Positions 1-8,660 of a stretch of 64,000 nt of DNA are shown in pieces. The stretch's first letter is position 1. Each line of letters begins with the position of its first letter. Both the position numbers and the translations under genes were made by a program. Under the pieces are notes generated by a model, which was not told where the DNA came from, did not search any database, and worked only from the letters and a program-made list of their open reading frames with translations. Origin of the DNA: Rosistilla carotiformis (lineage in GTDB: Bacteria; Planctomycetota; Planctomycetia; Pirellulales; Pirellulaceae); contig NZ_CP036348.1 of the NCBI RefSeq assembly GCF_007753095.1, forward strand, positions 6,115,411 through 6,179,410, given 5' to 3'.

Positions 1-233
1 TAGATGTCCAGCAAAGTGACATCGGCCAGCTCGCACGCCAACGTCCAACCGCCTCCGTGCCCCTTGACGCTTCGTACGTACTGCTGCTCGCGAAGCCCCG
101 CCATCAGACGACGCACCACGACAGGATTCGTGTCCATGATCTTCGACAAATCGTCCGAAGTCACCGGTTCGTCCAGCTCCGCCATGTGCAACAAAATGTG
201 CAGGACGCCGGATAGCTTGCTATCTCGTTTCAT
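1..233 (-). CDS. Rrf2-family transcriptional regulator (N-terminal part, truncated by window edge)
   Basis: Reading leftward from the ATG at 233, 77 codons are visible before the window ends. The translation starts [20 protein letters not shown] and continues with the winged helix-turn-helix pattern of the Rrf2/IscR/NsrR family: a first helix, a recognition helix around [16 protein letters not shown], and a Gly-rich wing (VKGHGGGW). Rrf2 proteins are dimeric repressors that often sense Fe-S, NO, redox or cysteine status. The C-terminal half, where cluster-binding cysteines would lie, is outside the window, so the signal cannot be judged. It diverges from the methyltransferase at 322, a plausible regulatory target; that link is inferred. 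Confidence 0.8.
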   Translation of the reverse strand, partial: MKRDSKLSGVLHILLHMAELDEPVTSDDLSKIMDTNPVVVRRLMAGLREQQYVRSVKGHGGGWTLACELADVTLLDI

Positions 234-321
234 GTAACTTACGGTATTACGTGTAGGCGACTCCGTCAAGTTCGGCTTGGAACGCCGCGGCGGCTCAGCC
301 ACACACTCCAGGAGCAATACG
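234..321. promoter_or_regulatory. Divergent intergenic region, candidate Rrf2 control site
   Basis: This 88-bp spacer separates the divergent Rrf2-like and methyltransferase genes. An AT-rich, imperfectly symmetrical stretch, TTACGGTATTACGTGTA, lies at 239-255 next to the regulator's start codon. On the minus strand a TTGACG (269-264) stands 17 bp before a weak TACCGT. An AGGAG ribosome-binding site at 310-314 serves the rightward gene. Operator function is only inferred from position. Confidence 0.3.
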
Positions 322-921
322 TTGTCACAACCCGACTGGAACGCTCGCTATTCCGCATCGGAATTTGCTTACGGCACGGAACCAAACTCGTTTCTCAAAC
401 AGCACGCAGACCTATTGTTGGATCCAGTGCTTTCGATTGCCGAAGGGGAGGGACGCAACGCCGTGTTCTTGGCCTCCAAGGGCTTGCGAGTTCACGCGGT
501 CGACAATTCCAGCGTGGGGCTTGCCAAAGCCGCCAAGTTGGCTGCCGACAGGAAGGTGGACATCACGACCGAAGTTACAGACCTGCAAAACTTTACCCCG
601 GAGCCAAACGCTTACGGCGGCGTTGTCTCGATCTACGCGCATCTGCCGAGCTCGATTCGAGCGAAGCTTTACCCGTTGTTGGTGAAAACAATGAGGCCCG
701 GCGGCATCCTGATTCTGGAATCGTATTCAGAGAACCAACGTGGTCGCGGCACCGGCGGCCCCAGTGATCCCGACCTGCTGCTGACCTGCGGCAAGGTCGA
801 GAAAGAATGGGTCGGACTGGAAACGATCCTGTTGCAGGAAACCGAGCGTGAAGTGCTCGAAGGCAAATTTCACACAGGCCTGGCTTCCGTGATCCAGTAC
901 ATCGGCAAGAAGTCCAGCTAA
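322..921 (+). CDS. Class I SAM-dependent methyltransferase (TehB/SmtA-like)
   Basis: A 199-residue protein that looks like a small class I SAM-dependent methyltransferase. The N-terminal segment [19 protein letters not shown] matches the usual opening of this family. It is followed by a modified motif I ([15 protein letters not shown]), the acidic end of strand 2 (VHAVDNSS) and a motif near [11 protein letters not shown]. The open frame runs upstream to a TTG at 277, but the TTG at 322 is chosen because AGGAG sits seven bases before it and the protein then begins where relatives begin. The acceptor substrate is unknown; relatives act on small molecules such as thiols or tellurite/selenite. 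It diverges from an Rrf2-type regulator. Confidence 0.75.
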   Translation: MSQPDWNARYSASEFAYGTEPNSFLKQHADLLLDPVLSIAEGEGRNAVFLASKGLRVHAVDNSSVGLAKAAKLAADRKVDITTEVTDLQNFTPEPNAYGGVVSIYAHLPSSIRAKLYPLLVKTMRPGGILILESYSENQRGRGTGGPSDPDLLLTCGKVEKEWVGLETILLQETEREVLEGKFHTGLASVIQYIGKKSS

Positions 922-1720
922 ATCCAGTCGGTCAAGCGGGAAGCCACGGCAATGGACTCGTCGCCGACCAGGTAAACGGGAGAAGACGGCACGCCGATCG
1001 CGTACTTGAGCACTAAAACCCCAGACCACAAGCCAGCGCCAGTTTTGAGAAGTATCTGTGAGCGCCATGCGTGCCGTCGAAACGCCAGTCCGCCAGGAGC
1101 CCCTAGGACCAAACGACTCAGCAGATGTCCGCCACGAAGTGACGCAACACGCTCAAGTCGCCTCGACTGCTTCCAGTTCCATGATCGAGTAGGCAAAAAC
1201 AAGAAGCACCGGCGTCGGCCACCGGAGCAGGTTGATAGCATCCGCTGGTGCGATCTGAATACCGGCTTGGGCCCGTGTTCGCTATGCCGGTTGGCCACCC
1301 GTAACTTTCGTGGCCTGCCATTGCCCGAATCCCTGCGACCGTTCCAACTACCACCAGGAACGGCTTCTGAATGTCGCCATCGTGAAGCAATCCTTGAGGC
1401 GTTATCCGATATCCAGACCTGCCGTGAGTTGATAATGTACCATCCCCAGATGCTCGGACCCAACATTATGGATCTTGCGGCGAGACGGCCGGGTAATGTC
1501 GGTGGGCCCTCAAGCAAACTGCCAAGAACTCGCCGAGAGTACTCTCGAAGGTGGATGGAGAAGCCCGTTTGCGATATCCTTACGCCAGACTCCACTTTGC
1601 AAAGCCCTTTTACTCGACATACCCCAGTCGAATGCACAGGGTATTCCCTATTCAATGCGACTGAAAACAACAGGATTTGACGTTCAAATGGTATTCGCAT
1701 TTAGCATCGAAGATTAGCTG
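922..1720. other. Gene-poor stretch with possible decayed coding sequence
   Basis: No convincing intact gene. A 260-codon minus frame is open here but its Arg/Ser/Trp-rich composition argues against it being real. Minus-strand fragments in different frames read more like protein: FLVVVGTVAGIRAMAGHESY near 1350-1300, and NLLRWPTPVLLVFAYSIMEL near 1240-1165 followed by a stop. This may be a frameshifted remnant of a membrane protein, or part of a dispersed repeat, since a 17-nt string at 1209-1225 recurs inverted at 4761-4777. Confidence 0.3.
1209..1225 (-). repeat. 17-nt element, inverted partner of 4761-4777
   Basis: On the minus strand this reads CCGGTGGCCGACGCCGG, identical to the plus strand at 4761-4777. 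The two copies bracket the AT-rich islet in opposite orientation. No homology extends beyond the 17 bases, so it may be a shared fragment of a dispersed repeat rather than the end of a mobile element. Confidence 0.4.
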
Positions 1721-2335
1721 ATGACGCTAGACGAATTTTTAGCCGACCTAAACTGCCAACGCACTGACGAGCAATTAATTGATTTTTGTCGGAAACGCGT
1801 GCTGCATGGAACTCCTCGTGTTTTCACGACGAGAGACGATGACTTCTATGAGTTCCGCAAGAAAATCGCCGTCAAATTTGAGATACCATTTCATGAAGTC
1901 TACATTACCGGATCTGCCAAATTGGGATTCAGCCCATTCAAGAGAAAAGACTTCGACTTGGATTCGGACATCGACGTAGCACTTGTCTCTCCGGCTCTGT
2001 TTGAAAGGATCATGTCCGACATCGCGGAATACCAAATGATGTTCAGAGACAACCGCGCAGTTGTTCGCGAGAGCGAACTCGAGATGTACCATGCCTTTTT
2101 GGAATATGTTGCGTTGGGCTGGATTAGGCCCGACAAACTGCCTATCTCATTTCAAATGGCTGCATTCAAAAATGACTGGTTTGATTTCTTTAGAAGCATC
2201 TCAAACGGAAATTCCGAAGTGGGGAACTACCAAGTAAATGCAGGTGTTTTCAAAAGTTATCTGCATTTAGAAAAATACACTTTCTCTGGAATCAAGTCGA
2301 TCTACACCAAGCGAAAGCTGAGAACCGAGCAGTGA
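1721..2335 (+). CDS. Nucleotidyltransferase-fold protein paired with a DUF262 protein
   Basis: A 204-residue protein with the signature of the polymerase-beta nucleotidyltransferase superfamily: a GS motif (ITGSAKLGF, G64-S65) followed by DLDSDIDVAL with the metal-binding pair D83/D85. Such enzymes transfer NMP to protein, RNA or small molecules; the target here is unknown. No second domain is obvious. Its TGA stop overlaps the GTG start of the DUF262 gene (GTGA), so the two are probably translationally coupled and work together. The gene is visibly AT-richer than its neighbours, consistent with horizontal acquisition. Anti-phage defence is an inference from DUF262 partners such as GmrSD and SspE. 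Confidence 0.75.
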   Translation: MTLDEFLADLNCQRTDEQLIDFCRKRVLHGTPRVFTTRDDDFYEFRKKIAVKFEIPFHEVYITGSAKLGFSPFKRKDFDLDSDIDVALVSPALFERIMSDIAEYQMMFRDNRAVVRESELEMYHAFLEYVALGWIRPDKLPISFQMAAFKNDWFDFFRSISNGNSEVGNYQVNAGVFKSYLHLEKYTFSGIKSIYTKRKLRTEQ

Positions 2336-3318
2336 CCAACCAAATTAAACCTTCTGTCACCAATCCAACGATTGCAGACATTTACGAAAAAGTTGACACC
2401 GACCGGCTTGTTCTCGCACCAGACTTTCAACGTAAATTTGTTTGGACGCAAGAGCACCAGGAAGACTTTCTTGACACGATACTTCATGGCTATCCATTCC
2501 CCGAAATATACGTCTGCCAAGGCGCAACTGACACAAAGAAATTACGAACAACACAGAAGGTCATAGACGGCCAGCAACGCCTTACTACAATCAAAAACTA
2601 CATCGACAACGAATTCAAGAGAGAGCTGAAAAAGATACGTCCTTATGCAGCACTCACCGAAGATGAGAGGGAGGTCTTCCTGTCATACCAAGTCGTGGTG
2701 AGAGATATTGGAAAAGTTGACGATGGTATTGTGCGAGAAATCTTTCGCCGCATTAATCTTACCAAGTTCAAGTTGGACGATATTGAGATCCACAATGCAA
2801 TCTACGACGGCCAATTTATTCGGGTCGCCAAAGAGCTGGCTGAAGAAGTATCGCTAAAGGAATTCGGCGTCTTTCATGAATCAGAGTTCACCCGAATGGC
2901 GGACGTGCACTTCTTCCTGTTGGTCATGTGCACCATCGTTCGAGGCGGGTATTTTCCTCGGGATAACGAAGTTGAAAAATGCGTCGCCGAATTCAATGAC
3001 GAGTTCCCTGATTCACATAAAGTAAAGTCGCAAATTCTGAAATCGATTTCTTTTATCCAGGGGCTTCAATTGGAGCCCGATTCAATATGGTTCAGAAAGT
3101 CATGCTTCTTCACTTTAGTTGTTGAATTTACCAAGCTCAATAGAATTTCTGACGACATGACGGAGAGGCTCAACGCTTTTGATGCGGGAGTGATGGCAAG
3201 CAAAAATCGAAAGGAGACGGATCACGGAAGCTTTTATCATTCGATGTACTCCGGAACTAACGATCGCAAAACAAGAGTCAACAGATCCGATATGTTTAGA
3301 AAATACATTTTGGCATAG
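2332..3318 (+). CDS. DUF262 domain protein (ParB/GmrS-like)
   Basis: A 328-residue protein starting at the GTG that overlaps the upstream stop. The N-terminal DUF262 domain shows LAPDFQRKFVW (about 28-38) and the hallmark DGQQRLTTI (79-87), the ParB-like nucleotide-binding/hydrolysing loop also found in GmrS and SspE. A helical part follows, ending in RKTRVNRSDMFRKYI. There is no DUF1524-type HNH nuclease at the C-terminus and none nearby, so if this is a defence protein the effector must be the ParB-like domain itself or the partner nucleotidyltransferase. It is strikingly AT-rich: 21 of 60 bases are G/C in the line starting at 3001. Function beyond the domain is inferred. Confidence 0.8.
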   Translation: MTNQIKPSVTNPTIADIYEKVDTDRLVLAPDFQRKFVWTQEHQEDFLDTILHGYPFPEIYVCQGATDTKKLRTTQKVIDGQQRLTTIKNYIDNEFKRELKKIRPYAALTEDEREVFLSYQVVVRDIGKVDDGIVREIFRRINLTKFKLDDIEIHNAIYDGQFIRVAKELAEEVSLKEFGVFHESEFTRMADVHFFLLVMCTIVRGGYFPRDNEVEKCVAEFNDEFPDSHKVKSQILKSISFIQGLQLEPDSIWFRKSCFFTLVVEFTKLNRISDDMTERLNAFDAGVMASKNRKETDHGSFYHSMYSGTNDRKTRVNRSDMFRKYILA

Positions 3319-3693
3319 TTCGATCGACCGCGTCAAAAACTCATTGATTTTCTTCAATCAAGGGACATAAGACGCTTGACGTGTCACTAAGAGTGCAGGC
3401 GAGTTTTGCAAGATCGAACGTCGAATCGCGATCCAACTTGCGCAAACTGAGCTCACCTCAATCAGCGACTGATGGCAGGGATTGAATTGGGGAAACGGGC
3501 ATGGAATGCAGTCGAAGTGAGCCAAGGACGATGACAGGACGTCCATAAATCGGCAAAATAGTGTCACCCAAAGCGATTCTCGTATTCGGCAAGAGTTTTC
3601 CAAGACTGATGAGAGCGGCTACAGGCAAGATCGCCCTGTGATATCGATAAACCCGCAAATTGTTTTGCACAAGATTACCACGGAAAATGACGC
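3319..3693. other. Intergenic stretch within the islet
   Basis: No supported gene; the short minus frames lack protein-like composition. A small AT-rich hairpin (TTGATT at 3344-3349 with AATCAA at 3356-3361) follows the DUF262 stop and might weakly terminate transcription. Confidence 0.35.
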
Positions 3694-4551
3694 ATGACGA
3701 CCGAGTTCAATCGTATGACTGTAGTTGCCGCCGCCGAAGTGATCTCAGCTTTCAAATCTCATAACGACATGGCAGTCTTGGAAGTTGAGTGGGGCGTTGC
3801 AGGAAGGTGTGATGATTCAAGCAAGTCTGCACGGGTCGCAAGTTTATCAAGGATTGCCATTGAAGAAAACTTGACTGTGCTCAGCGAGAACGGCAATGTA
3901 GGCCTTTGCCGCGCTCTAGTCGAAACAGCTCTAACTGCACCAGAAAGCACTCACGAGATTGAAGCGTGGAAAAGGCTTATTGCCGGGCTTCATTTTGACG
4001 GATTCGAGATCGACGAATCAAAAAACGAGATCGAGAATAGCTGGGGAAGCCGCAGGCAGCGCAGTACGTTTACGCTGATACGGATGCTTCCAGACGACAT
4101 TCCTGGCCTGGATTTTCGCGAGGCAGGCAACGAGATCGAAATACTTTTGGATAAATGTGGGTTCACAGTGGCAAAGGGCCACTTACGTCAGGCATTATCA
4201 GCCTTCCAAAGAGGCGAGTGGTCTTCAGCCAATGGAGAGTTGAGGAATTTCTACGAGTGCTATTTGAACGAGATCGCTAATGGCCTTGGCTACACAGGTC
4301 CCAATGATAGTAAATTGCGACGGGATTATCTTGGAAGCGGTGTTCAGTCGCCCTTCTTATTGGAAGCATACAACGAGTGGAATGCCAACAATCAAAAACC
4401 TCAGTTCGTTCAGGGACTGATGAGCCGAATGCATCCCCATGGCGGACACCCTGGTCTGTCGGAAGAAGAAGATGCAACATTTAGGATTCAGATTTCGCTT
4501 GTGACCGCACGCCTTTTTCTTCGTCGATACAATCAACGAAGAAGGTCTTGA
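3694..4551 (+). CDS. Unrecognised islet protein with abortive-infection-like C-terminal domain
   Basis: A 285-residue soluble protein starting at ATG 3694. The first 150 or so residues match nothing I recognise (the segment VAAAEVISAFKSHNDMAVLE is helical). The C-terminal part reads like the helical Abi_C type of domain found at the end of many abortive-infection proteins: QRGEWSSANGELRNFYE, then RMHPHGGHPGLSEEEDATFR, and finally a hydrophobic helix ending RLFLRRY. Resemblance to Abi_C is by eye only. It lies on the same strand as the nucleotidyltransferase/DUF262 pair, 375 bp downstream, and is also AT-rich, so it may belong to the same system or be an independent cargo gene. Confidence 0.6.
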   Translation: MTTEFNRMTVVAAAEVISAFKSHNDMAVLEVEWGVAGRCDDSSKSARVASLSRIAIEENLTVLSENGNVGLCRALVETALTAPESTHEIEAWKRLIAGLHFDGFEIDESKNEIENSWGSRRQRSTFTLIRMLPDDIPGLDFREAGNEIEILLDKCGFTVAKGHLRQALSAFQRGEWSSANGELRNFYECYLNEIANGLGYTGPNDSKLRRDYLGSGVQSPFLLEAYNEWNANNQKPQFVQGLMSRMHPHGGHPGLSEEEDATFRIQISLVTARLFLRRYNQRRRS

Positions 4552-4672
4552 GAACTTGATGAGAGTGATTGAGTGCCTATTTGACCAGGCGAAAAGGTTC
4601 AAAGACTAAAACACCTGTTTTTGGTTTGAGCGACCTGACACCAGGGAAGATGCAGTCGACATGGACCAGATT

Positions 4673-4729
4673 ATTTCCTCAAACCGACGTGAGATAAGTC
4701 ACGCTCAATCTCAAGTCGGTTGAGGAAAT
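4673..4729. repeat. Long imperfect inverted repeat (hairpin)
   Basis: Left arm 4673-4694 begins ATTTCCTCAAACCGAC; right arm 4709-4729 ends GTCGGTTGAGGAAAT. The arms are complementary over about 21 positions with one bulge and one mismatch, around a 14-nt loop. No T-run follows, so an intrinsic terminator is unlikely. It could be the relic end of a mobile element or a structured RNA; it marks the right side of the islet. Confidence 0.65.
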
Positions 4730-4760
4730 CGAAGCGATTCCTGGGTTTCTGTACCGCGCA

Positions 4761-4777
4761 CCGGTGGCCGACGCCGG
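4761..4777 (+). repeat. 17-nt element, inverted partner of 1209-1225
   Basis: Reads CCGGTGGCCGACGCCGG, identical to the minus strand at 1209-1225. The pair brackets the accessory genes. Confidence 0.4.
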
Positions 4778-5220
4778 GGCTGGCAAGGATTGGCTGGTTT
4801 CGAAAGTTGGCGTTGAGGACGGTTTGTTCTACGTGGGTCGGCTTCCGTGCGTTGCCGAGATTGGCGGCCTGATGACGGGAGCTTTGCAATCGGGAGCGGA
4901 ATTGCAATGGATGTCGGCGGTCGCTTGCTGCCTAGCGCGCGGTTCGCGTGACGGCGCTGGCAGTGAGGGATCCGGGTGATGCTCTTTAGCCCTGCGGCTT
5001 GGTCGCTTTCTGCAGAGCGGTTTGCCGCGTTGGGAGGGCTGAGAGTCCTGCGCTTTGGAAAAAGACTTCGCCTTGGTGGATCCTCACCAGCGTGGGGACA
5101 GCTCGGACTTGGTATTGCTCGGCCACCTCAAACGGTTAATAAAGCCCCGTTCGCGCGGTCGGCTGAAGCCTTTACTCCAGCGCGGCACGCGGTGATGCGG
5201 CGAAATGCAACACGACCTGC

Positions 5221-6642
5221 TCAGTACCCGAAACCAGCTCGCAAAACGAAGGTATCGTTGTTGTCGATATTATCGTTGGGGGAGTAGCGGTAATCGAGCT
5301 CGCGGTCGAAGACATAACCGGCTTCGAAGAATCCAAATCGGCGACCCGATTGAATCAGGTCGCTGCGGCCCCATTCGAGTCCAATCATGACGCGGATATC
5401 GTTCATGTCGATCGAATCCGTCGCCCCGTCTTCACGCTCCACCGTCCAACTGCCACCGCCATACTCGGCCGACATGTACCACCAAACATCCTGCGTTCCG
5501 ACAGTCGTCAAATAGTGCGACAGCTTCGGAATCGGGAAGAAGAGGTCCCAGCGGGAATGGGGTGTCGGCTGCCAAAGGAAACCGCCGGCGGGAATGATTT
5601 TGATGTCGTTGCGATCGACGTAGTAAACGCCCAACTTGAGCGTTGAGGTTGGCGTGATCCTCAACTTCGCCAACGCCTTGCCCATGATGCGAAAGCTGTC
5701 GCTGTTAAACGTATCGAAATCGGTGAAGACCCCGGTCCGAATCCCCAGTTCGGTTCCGAACATCAGGTTGGGATCGCTCTGCCAGCCGACTTCGACAAAC
5801 GCACTGTATGCCTTCGACGGCAGATCGGCACCGGTCGAACTGTTGGGTCCCTGCCATTGGTGCAGCGAAAACGACGGCAGAACATACAAAGGTTGAAAGC
5901 TGCCCAGAAAGTTGGGCCAGCTGAGAGCCAGCGAAAAATCGCTGTCCAGCACATCTAATGATTCGGGCGAATCGTTGCCACTGACCCAAGCCTGACGAAA
6001 ACGCGGCCCTTGCAGGTATTGGAATGACCCTTGTCCGGCATCGAACATCGTTCCCGGCGGGTTCCAGCCCTGCATCGTGGGAGCGGGAATGTTCCAGTTC
6101 AAACCACCGGGAAACAACACGGGGGGAGCGGTCCCCGGATAGACCGACGACGGGTAGGCGCCGGTTTGCCCCAACGGCGCGTTTGTCGCTTGCGGGGGAT
6201 AAGGGGACGGATACGGCGACGGCGCGGGGGCTCCGAAGGTCGAAGCGGCGGGGTTCCCGTAGGCCGATGGAGTCGCTGGATACCCGATCGGACCGGCAGT
6301 GGGAGCTGAGTTGAAGCCGCCGCCAAAAAATCCCGACATCGGGTTGGTGTTCGGTTGCGCTCGATAGGGATCGAACTGAGGCGCCCCGAGCGAAGCGGCT
6401 GGCGGTGCGATCGGTTGCGTGTTGGGTGGCAGCGTCGGCGCGACGGTTTGCGGATACGGAGGACTCTGCAACGCATTGGGGGACGTCGAGGGGACGGGAA
6501 CCAGGTTCGTGCTGGGAACGCCGGACGAACCACCAAAATTGGGGTTCGTGCGCAGCATATTATCTTGGGCGAATCCCCCATTTATTGACAGAATCGCTAA
6601 AATCGCGACTCCCAACACCCGATAAGTTCTGATACGGACCAA
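5221..6642 (-). CDS. Secreted outer-membrane beta-barrel-like protein with Pro-rich linker
   Basis: A 473-residue exported protein. The frame is open to 6729, but the TTG at 6642 is preferred: a GGGAG site lies six bases upstream and the protein then begins with a classical signal peptide cleaved near GGFA/QDN. Residues about 30-200 are a low-complexity Pro/Ala/Gly/Asn/Tyr region. The rest alternates aromatic-rich strands (KAYSAFVEVGWQSDP, TLKLGVYYVDRND, FLWQPTPHSRWDLFFPIP) and ends in Phe-Gly-Tyr, typical of a barrel. It resembles planctomycete DUF6268-type outer-membrane proteins; that assignment is from memory of the pattern. It follows the uracil-DNA glycosylase gene on the same strand, and no substrate can be named. 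Confidence 0.65.
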   Translation of the reverse strand: MVRIRTYRVLGVAILAILSINGGFAQDNMLRTNPNFGGSSGVPSTNLVPVPSTSPNALQSPPYPQTVAPTLPPNTQPIAPPAASLGAPQFDPYRAQPNTNPMSGFFGGGFNSAPTAGPIGYPATPSAYGNPAASTFGAPAPSPYPSPYPPQATNAPLGQTGAYPSSVYPGTAPPVLFPGGLNWNIPAPTMQGWNPPGTMFDAGQGSFQYLQGPRFRQAWVSGNDSPESLDVLDSDFSLALSWPNFLGSFQPLYVLPSFSLHQWQGPNSSTGADLPSKAYSAFVEVGWQSDPNLMFGTELGIRTGVFTDFDTFNSDSFRIMGKALAKLRITPTSTLKLGVYYVDRNDIKIIPAGGFLWQPTPHSRWDLFFPIPKLSHYLTTVGTQDVWWYMSAEYGGGSWTVEREDGATDSIDMNDIRVMIGLEWGRSDLIQSGRRFGFFEAGYVFDRELDYRYSPNDNIDNNDTFVLRAGFGY

Positions 6643-6729
6643 TCCGCACTCCCTGTTTGCATCCTCGCGCAGGACATCCTGCAGCCATCGCGGGTGGTAA
6701 CTTTCGGGAGGACCGCCCGTCAAGGGCAA

Positions 6730-7722
6730 TCAGGGAGCTAGCGTGCCCATGTCGCGCATCATCATCTGCATGTCTTGCCAGACCGCCCCCTTCATCTTTG
6801 CATTTCGCAGCAAATACGAGGGGTGGTACGTGACGACGACTTTGCTGCCGTGATAGTTGTGAAAACGGCCTCGCATCCTACCGATCGACGGCGCCGATTG
6901 AAGCAGCGATTGTGCTGCGAACAATCCCAAGCAAACGATGTATTCGGGCTGAATAATTTCCAGCTGTGTCTCGAAGAAGGGACGGCAATTTGCTAGCTCA
7001 TCCGGCAGCGGGTTACGGTTTCCCGGGGGCCGGCATTTCAGCGTGTTCATGATATAGACTTCGTCGCGCGATAATTTCGTCGCTTCGATAATCTTGGTCA
7101 GCAATTGCCCGGCGCGGCCGACAAACGGAACCCCTTCGCGATCCTCGTCAGCTCCGGGCGCTTCCCCGAAGAAAACGACGCGGGCTTGTCCGTTTCCGGC
7201 CCCAAACACCGTCTGCTTCCGGGTGCAGGCCAGTTCGTGGCAACGCGTGCACTGCGCCACCTGCTGACGCCAATGCTCCAACGAAGCTTGTCGATCGGCG
7301 ATCGGCTGCGGAACCGTCGTATAGACCGTGGGCCCCTGATCGGACGACGGCGCAGGTTTCGCGGCGGGCTGGCGAATTTCGGGAGGTCGTATCGGAGCAA
7401 CCGGCGGCGGTGCGGGAGCGGATGGCGGCGGTGCGGCATCGGATGGCGGCCTGACGGGTTCCTGAGGCACAACCGCCGAGGGGGCAACCGCGGCGGCAGA
7501 AGCTTCTTCCGCCAAGCTTCCCGACGTCGCAGCGGTCGACGCCACGGGTTCCGTCGCGACAGGCGGAGCGAAGGCAGCCGCCCACTGGGCGACAGCATCG
7601 GCATCGGACACAGGCAGGTACGCGACCCCCACACGCTGCAAATGCTGCAGCAATTGGCCGACACCGACGCGGATTTCGTCAGCCGTTGGAGCGTTCGGGT
7701 TGTCGGCCGAGGCATGGGTCAT
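6730..7722 (-). CDS. Family 4 uracil-DNA glycosylase
   Basis: A 330-residue protein. The C-terminal half is a type 4 (Fe-S) uracil-DNA glycosylase, which removes uracil from DNA in base-excision repair. Motif 1 is [17 protein letters not shown] (187-202), with GRAGQLL after it and the final HPSYLLR loop (H300). Four cysteines in the usual arrangement, C158-x2-C161 and C230-x15-C246, would hold the 4Fe-4S cluster. Residues about 50-130 are an unusually long Pro/Ala-rich linker after a short N-terminal helix. Its ATG overlaps the pyrD stop by four bases, so the two are coupled although functionally unrelated. Confidence 0.92.
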   Translation of the reverse strand: MTHASADNPNAPTADEIRVGVGQLLQHLQRVGVAYLPVSDADAVAQWAAAFAPPVATEPVASTAATSGSLAEEASAAAVAPSAVVPQEPVRPPSDAAPPPSAPAPPPVAPIRPPEIRQPAAKPAPSSDQGPTVYTTVPQPIADRQASLEHWRQQVAQCTRCHELACTRKQTVFGAGNGQARVVFFGEAPGADEDREGVPFVGRAGQLLTKIIEATKLSRDEVYIMNTLKCRPPGNRNPLPDELANCRPFFETQLEIIQPEYIVCLGLFAAQSLLQSAPSIGRMRGRFHNYHGSKVVVTYHPSYLLRNAKMKGAVWQDMQMMMRDMGTLAP

Positions 7723-8660
7723 GTGTCGACTCGTCGCGTGCTGTCGAGCGTTCCCACGACCTCGCGAACCGATGTCGCCTGCAGTTCCTGCAACGCCGCG
7801 GGCAATTGATCGATCAACCGCGTCGAGACTTGCGGATCATAATAATTCGCGGTGCCGATCTGGACGGCCGTCGCTCCGGTTACCAAGAATTCCATCACAT
7901 CGTCGATCGTGGCGATCCCGCCGATGCCAACGATCGGCACGCTGGATGCCGATCGGACCTGCTGAACACAGCGCAATGCAACAGGCTTGATCGCGGGTCC
8001 GCTGAGCCCCCCCATCACGTTCCCCAACATCGGTCTGCGGCGACGCCAATCGACCGCCATCCCCAGGACGGTGTTGATTAAACAGACGCCATCGGCTCCG
8101 GCGTCCGCTGCCGCGGAAGCCACGTCGGCGATCCGGGTAACATTGGGGGTTAGTTTGGCCAAGATCGGCAGATCGCAGCCCTTACGCGTTGCCGCGACCA
8201 AGCGATGGCAGGCCTGCGGATCGGTACCAAAATCGACGCCACCGGAAACATTGGGGCATGAAACGTTCAATTCCACCGCCGACGCCAACCCGGTCTCGCC
8301 GATCCGACGCGCCAATTCAACGAATTCGTCCTCGGTGCGTCCTGCGATACTGACGACAATCGCCGTGCCGATCGACGCCAAATAGGGAAGATGATGCGAT
8401 AGAAACGCGTCGATTCCATCGTTATCCAGGCCGATCGAATTCAGCAGCCCCGCCGACGTTTCCACCGTCCGCCATGGGGCGTTGCCAACCCGCGGCTCGG
8501 CAGTGATCGTCTTGGGCAAGATGCCTCCCAGGCGAGAACAGTCGACCAGGTTCGCCATCTCACGCGCATATCCAAACGTTCCCGAAGCGACCATGATCGG
8601 GTTGGGAAGGGTCAGGCGGCCTATCTGAACAGAAAGATCAGTCAATGCAGTGGGGTCCAT
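7719..8660 (-). CDS. pyrD: Dihydroorotate dehydrogenase, class 1
   Basis: A 313-residue flavoprotein of de novo pyrimidine synthesis that oxidises dihydroorotate to orotate. Family features: [16 protein letters not shown] at the N-terminus, [10 protein letters not shown] with the class 1 catalytic Cys135, the FMN-binding IVGIGGI loop and AVQIGTANY near the end. A catalytic Cys rather than Ser places it in the soluble class 1. The length suggests the 1B type, but no pyrK electron-transfer partner is adjacent. The frame continues to an ATG at 8693; the start at 8660 gives the usual family length, and neither has a clear ribosome-binding site. It overlaps the glycosylase gene by four bases. Confidence 0.9.
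   Translation of the reverse strand: MDPTALTDLSVQIGRLTLPNPIMVASGTFGYAREMANLVDCSRLGGILPKTITAEPRVGNAPWRTVETSAGLLNSIGLDNDGIDAFLSHHLPYLASIGTAIVVSIAGRTEDEFVELARRIGETGLASAVELNVSCPNVSGGVDFGTDPQACHRLVAATRKGCDLPILAKLTPNVTRIADVASAAADAGADGVCLINTVLGMAVDWRRRRPMLGNVMGGLSGPAIKPVALRCVQQVRSASSVPIVGIGGIATIDDVMEFLVTGATAVQIGTANYYDPQVSTRLIDQLPAALQELQATSVREVVGTLDSTRRVDT

Larger units (their letters stand above)
4552..5220. other. Gene-poor right flank of the islet
   Basis: No convincing gene. A 71-codon plus frame (4764-4979) and a 78-codon minus frame overlap each other and have no recognisable features. The stretch contains a long imperfect hairpin (4673-4729) and the 17-nt element at 4761-4777. Confidence 0.4.

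Noticed and set aside
918-1700. 260-codon minus-strand open frame
   Set aside because: Arg/Ser/Trp-rich, no signal, domain or ribosome-binding site; overlaps a plus frame of similar quality. Only short out-of-frame fragments look protein-like.
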